Shown piece after piece: positions 60,171 through 64,000 of a DNA stretch of 64,000 nucleotides (position 1 is the stretch's first letter; each line of letters begins with the position of its first letter). The position numbers were made by a program, and so were the translations under genes. The notes beneath the pieces were generated by a model. That model was not told where the DNA came from. It searched no databases and saw only the letters and a list, made by a program, of their open reading frames with translations. The DNA lies in assembly GCF_905220365.1 (NCBI RefSeq), contig NC_061130.1, positions 1,805,501 to 1,869,500 of the forward strand, given 5' to 3'. This DNA is from Vanessa cardui. Its lineage: Eukaryota; Arthropoda; Insecta; Lepidoptera; Nymphalidae.

Positions 60171-61433
60171 TACCAACACGATTAAGGAAATATTTTTATG
60201 ATAAAGAACATTAAGGTAACAAAAAAATACGTGTATCGTGATAAGGAAAACCGTAGTGTTTAATCATATCTGTATTATGTTAATATGTATGCATTTTTTG
60301 TACAACAATTTCGTAAAACCATTGCTTAATCTCATTTGATAGTCGGTTCACGTTCAAGACAGAAAGAGACATTTTTTAAAACGTAAACTAGCGCTGTTTA
60401 AACGTAACATCCGACATATGAAATTCTCTGGTAAAAATATCAAGAGAACGCGACACGTTTTTAATAATATATTTTACGAAAGATAATCTTCTATAACAGC
60501 GTATTATAAGCGGGTCGACTGCACTGTCAGCAACGCGCGTACCCGCTCCGTATTTCGCTGTTATGAGACATCTCATTTCACGTGTTCATTCCTATTGTAC
60601 CCGATGGGAGAGTCGTTGTTTACACAAGGATTCTGTGTGACGTTTTGTGAAATTTTTGTACATATCTTGAATTTCCCAAGCTTCCTTGTGTGTTACACAA
60701 TATTTTCTTGTAATCCGGTGATCCATTTTGAAATTGTTTACCAACGTTTCACTATTCTATCTGACCCGGTAATATAATACTATTGAGTTGTTAGAACAGT
60801 TATCTAAACAGTTTCCGTGTTCTGTATCTCATAAATCTTAACAACATACTTAAAACAGGTTTTATAAATATTAATATAATTTAAAAATATTCTGAAATTA
60901 GATCAAATTTATAAATTTGTGAATGCTCATAACTATTTTTAATTGATATAAATATATATACATATAAATGAAATGTGTAAGCACTTATATACGTGCTTTA
61001 TTTAATTTGATTCCATGTAGGTAATCATTTATAAAAAATAGTATTAGCGTTTCCAAGAAATAAACACTAATAATCACTTACTTCATTATTCCCGATACTA
61101 TTTCTATTTCTCACTGTAAATGCCACGTCAATTGTATTCTGTAGAACACATACACTCAGTGGTATAAATTTCGTGTCCAAATTAGATTATACAACGATTT
61201 ATAATTAGACCATTTTTCCTGGAAACATCTACTTTCTTATGTAATAAATAACGTCGAGGTAACGCTATATAAAAGTGGCTATTACACGCTGATGTAAGAG
61301 CAAGAATCGTGCGCTTACCAGATGTAGGGATCAAGTCGAGCCAGTTGAAGTCAAACATAACTCGCTAGGAATGGTCCAAGTCATAAGATTTTAGGGAATA
61401 TATATATATAAATAATGCAGACTTTATTAAACC

Positions 61434-61650
61434 ACATATATATAATAAAATTGGAGTGTCTGTTTGTAATTTTAAAACAGCCCTTTTTACTCAATGCATG
61501 TCTGTTTTTTACGGCTAATCTCTGGAACGGCTGGACCGATTTTGAGGGGACTTTCACTGGCAGATAACTGATAAAATAAGGAGTAAGATAGGCTTCAATA
61601 ATATTTAGTGTGTTAAATTCAAATGCGTACAAGGTCGCGGACACAGCTAT
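61434..61650 (+). mobile_element. Non-autonomous Helitron-like element, family B, shortened
   Basis: It shares ataataaaattggagtgtct and ggacacagCTAT with the family. The region after caatgcatgtctgt is shorter than in the other copies. Confidence 0.6.
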
Positions 61651-62553
61651 TTCTTAAGTATTCCATAAATAGCTGTGAGGTCATTGAACTTTATCGTTTC
61701 TAAATTCAAACGGATGAAACATTTCAACAAAGGTTGATTATTTTACAGACACTCACACGTAGTCATATTATGTATATATATTTTTTAATTAAAATAAAAA
61801 TGTCAACGGTGCATAGACTAGCTAATGGTAGGTAATTACCTCCAGCGATAGATTGATACTGTTTGTAACATAAGCTGTTTCATCTTCTGGCAACGTATCG
61901 CTAGTTGAAATAACATATACATACATACTTGTACATAAATATTAATCTGTCAAGCTTTAGTATAAAAATAGTTTTTCCCTTTTAACTGACATTACATTGT
62001 TACCCTTTGATATGGGTAAACGTAAATTTACGGCCCAGCGTTAATCCGAATGATCAAATTCCTATCAATCAGATAAATATGATTTATTCTAATAAATATC
62101 TTATACGATCGGGGACGATATTATAAGCGTAATTTGATTATTAAGCTTAAGGCATATAAGATATCATTTTAATCAGTGGTAGGACTTTGTGTAATATTCT
62201 ATCTTCCGGTTTGAGCGGTCAGTGAGCGAGTGTAAAAAAACAACAAATATGATATCTTTGTTCCCAATGTTGGGGATGTAAATTTGCGATGTAATTTTGC
62301 GATGTAATGTCAAAGTTACAGTGTGAACATTGAATAAATATATTGTGAGTAATTGCATTCTTTTGTTTTTGAATGCTTCTTAATTTAAAAAGAGAGATTT
62401 TCAAATACAACTACAAAACGCTGTTTTCACGCGTCAATATTGTCTTACAAGTATTGAAATCTATCGAGTAGCTATTTAACAAGAGTTTTTTATTTTATTT
62501 TCTGGTAATGAGATATGTATACAAAAATGTATACTAAAATCTAAATTAGATAG

Positions 62554-62593
62554 AGAAATAACCGTTAATTTAAAAAAATTAACGGTTATTTCT
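62554..62593. repeat. Perfect hairpin, 18-bp arms
   Basis: agaaataaccgttaattt, aaaa loop, then the exact reverse complement. Confidence 0.95.
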
Positions 62594-63704
62594 ATCATAA
62601 TTATTAAATACGGATTATTAATCATGTTTTTTAATTTTAGTCGTTGGAGCTCGATATTATCTACGAATGTCTTGTTCACGAGTCTCGTATTAAAATATAT
62701 TTTAATATCTCGTATTTAATAACTGTAATATACTGTATATTGATATATATTAACTAAACATAATCTAAGCAGTGATTCTTGATTCTTCTTGTATTAAGAA
62801 TATTTTCAATCGCTCTATCCTGAGCTCTGTCACAGAACATCTTCAACGATTACCCGCGCCGCTCCCACCCGAGGGGTAATCACCCCTTATTGTTCCCTTA
62901 GCGAACCCTAATGCATGACACTATTACGCTTGATGTGAACTAATGCTTCGAATGTCTTTTTTATAACGAAATTATTGTTATTTAGGTGTGACGAAAAATT
63001 GTAATTATAATTCAAGGGATGGTTTTTAAGGCTCTCGGGAATTTCCGGGTGACGTAAACAATGAAAATTACATCGCATTTTGTACAATTCTAGTGGAACT
63101 TTTTTTAACGTGCAATTAAATATCATTATTGTTATTTTACATTCATTAACAAATCGACTTTTTACTACGGCTAACTGTTTTAACCTTTTTCTTGTCCTGT
63201 ATACAAATGATATATGATTTTTGTTTAACTATTGTATATAATTTGATTGGATATGTTGCAAAGGAAATCTCTTAATATATTTAAAAGAAGAACTTTTATA
63301 TTGATGTGTCAATTTTATATGTGAGCAGTAATATCTGTTATCATCAGAAAAAAAACGATTCGAATAAAAAAAACAACAAGCTTTCTATCTCATATTAACG
63401 TGGAGCGTGCGCCTTCTACGAATGAATAGATCTATACGCCATAGAGGACTCTTTAAACGAAATATTTATTAAATCTTTGCACATAATGTTATTATTTTCT
63501 TAATAATCTGTGTCGATTTGCTATAAGTCAAGCACCATAGAGTGTCATTCAGCTGATTATATGAATAAATAACAAAAACCTCTTTTGTATAATAGCTATT
63601 TTATATAGCAACAATTGCGTGATCCAATATTTGAATCCCAGAACGATACAACTTCTGTATTTCAATTGGTTTCTAGGCCATTTTTTATTGGCAACTTGAC
63701 CTAT

Positions 63705-63963
63705 AAGCTGAGATAGCCTAGTGGTTAAAACGTGTGCATCTCAACCGTTGATTACGGCTTCAAGCCCAGGCAAACTCATGCTCGGCGCTGAAGGTAAACA
63801 TCCTGAGAAAACCTGCATGTGTCTAATGCCATAGAAATTCAACCAAATGTGTATTCCTACCCGCATTGGAACAACGTGGTGGAATATGTTCCAAACCTTC
63901 TTCTCAAAAGGAAAGGAGGCCTTAACCCAGCAGTGGGAAATTTACAGGCTGTTGTTGTTGTTG
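63705..63963 (+). mobile_element. SINE family 1 with 9-bp target duplication
   Basis: ttgacctat lies at 63696-63704 and 63964-63972. The head is gctgagatagcctagtggtt and the tail (gtt)n. Part of the body after the B box is deleted. Confidence 0.82.
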
Positions 63964-64000
63964 TTGACCTATGAAAGCAGGTCAACTAACAACTTGGACT

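Larger units (their letters stand above)
25868..64000 (-). other. Upstream intron of the CELF/bru3 gene (partial)
   Basis: This is inferred from the exon at 25785-25867: the preceding exon, which should end in the start of the RNP1 motif, was not found on the minus strand up to 64000, so the intron would exceed 38 kb. The acceptor end has a T-rich tract and TTACTTAAAT-like branch candidates about 20-30 nt upstream of cag. Stretches where I see nothing beyond AT-rich single-copy DNA and chance ORFs: 25900-26840, 27560-27940, 28860-29050, 30060-31350, 32290-33270, 33680-34170, 35080-36165, 36490-37650, 37920-39010 (apart from a palindrome), 40760-41165, 42010-42845, 43840-44400, 45600-46050, 47720-49200, 49810-50740, 51345-52840, 53470-54670, 57380-58740, 59420-59980, 60600-61430, 61655-62550 and 62600-63695. 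Confidence 0.65.

Overview
The window looks like intronic DNA from a lepidopteran, probably a butterfly. It is AT-rich (roughly two thirds A+T by eye) and has no long open reading frame. It is full of short interspersed repeats of the types common in Lepidoptera: tRNA-headed SINEs, short Helitron-like elements with TC/CTAG ends, RTE-type LINE 3' ends with GAT tails, a mariner relic and small TIR elements. I found no rRNA, free-standing tRNA, CRISPR or bacterial-type feature.

The one coding feature I can name is an 83-nt exon at 25785-25867 on the minus strand. It is bounded by a good acceptor and donor and encodes the RNP1 half of RRM1 of a CELF/Bruno RNA-binding protein, of the bruno-3 (CELF3-6-like) type. 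This suggests that the window lies inside a very large minus-strand bru3/CELF gene. On that reading 25868-64000 is part of the upstream intron and 1-25784 part of the downstream intron. I looked for the flanking CELF exons and did not find them.

Two other islands look coding-like but are unnamed. One is 5032-5250 (minus), open, richer in GC, and ending at a consensus splice donor. The other is 9001-9162 (plus), a 53-codon ORF that also contains a good splice acceptor but whose opposite strand is open as well. Several unique, GC-richer patches with no repeat similarity are candidate conserved regulatory DNA, chiefly 29050-29420, 29850-30050, 27940-28110, 46620-46800, 31735-31830, 23515-23640 and 58740-58930.

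Layout of repeats. 1-3.5 kb: TIR/A-rich repeats and a Helitron. 6.6-14.5 kb: a LINE tail, SINEs, Helitron-like pieces, a mariner relic ending in a perfect hairpin, and a SINE flanked by exact-boundary 91-bp direct repeats. 15-25.5 kb: older SINEs and Helitron-like copies. 26-35 kb: sparser in repeats, with most of the regulatory candidates. 36-64 kb: dense insertions, including two nested cases (45.2 and 46.9 kb), a 193-bp MITE with TTA target duplications and an approximately 0.8-kb TIR element. Copies of the same families, compared with each other by eye, are the main evidence for the repeat calls; the family names are inferences without a database search.
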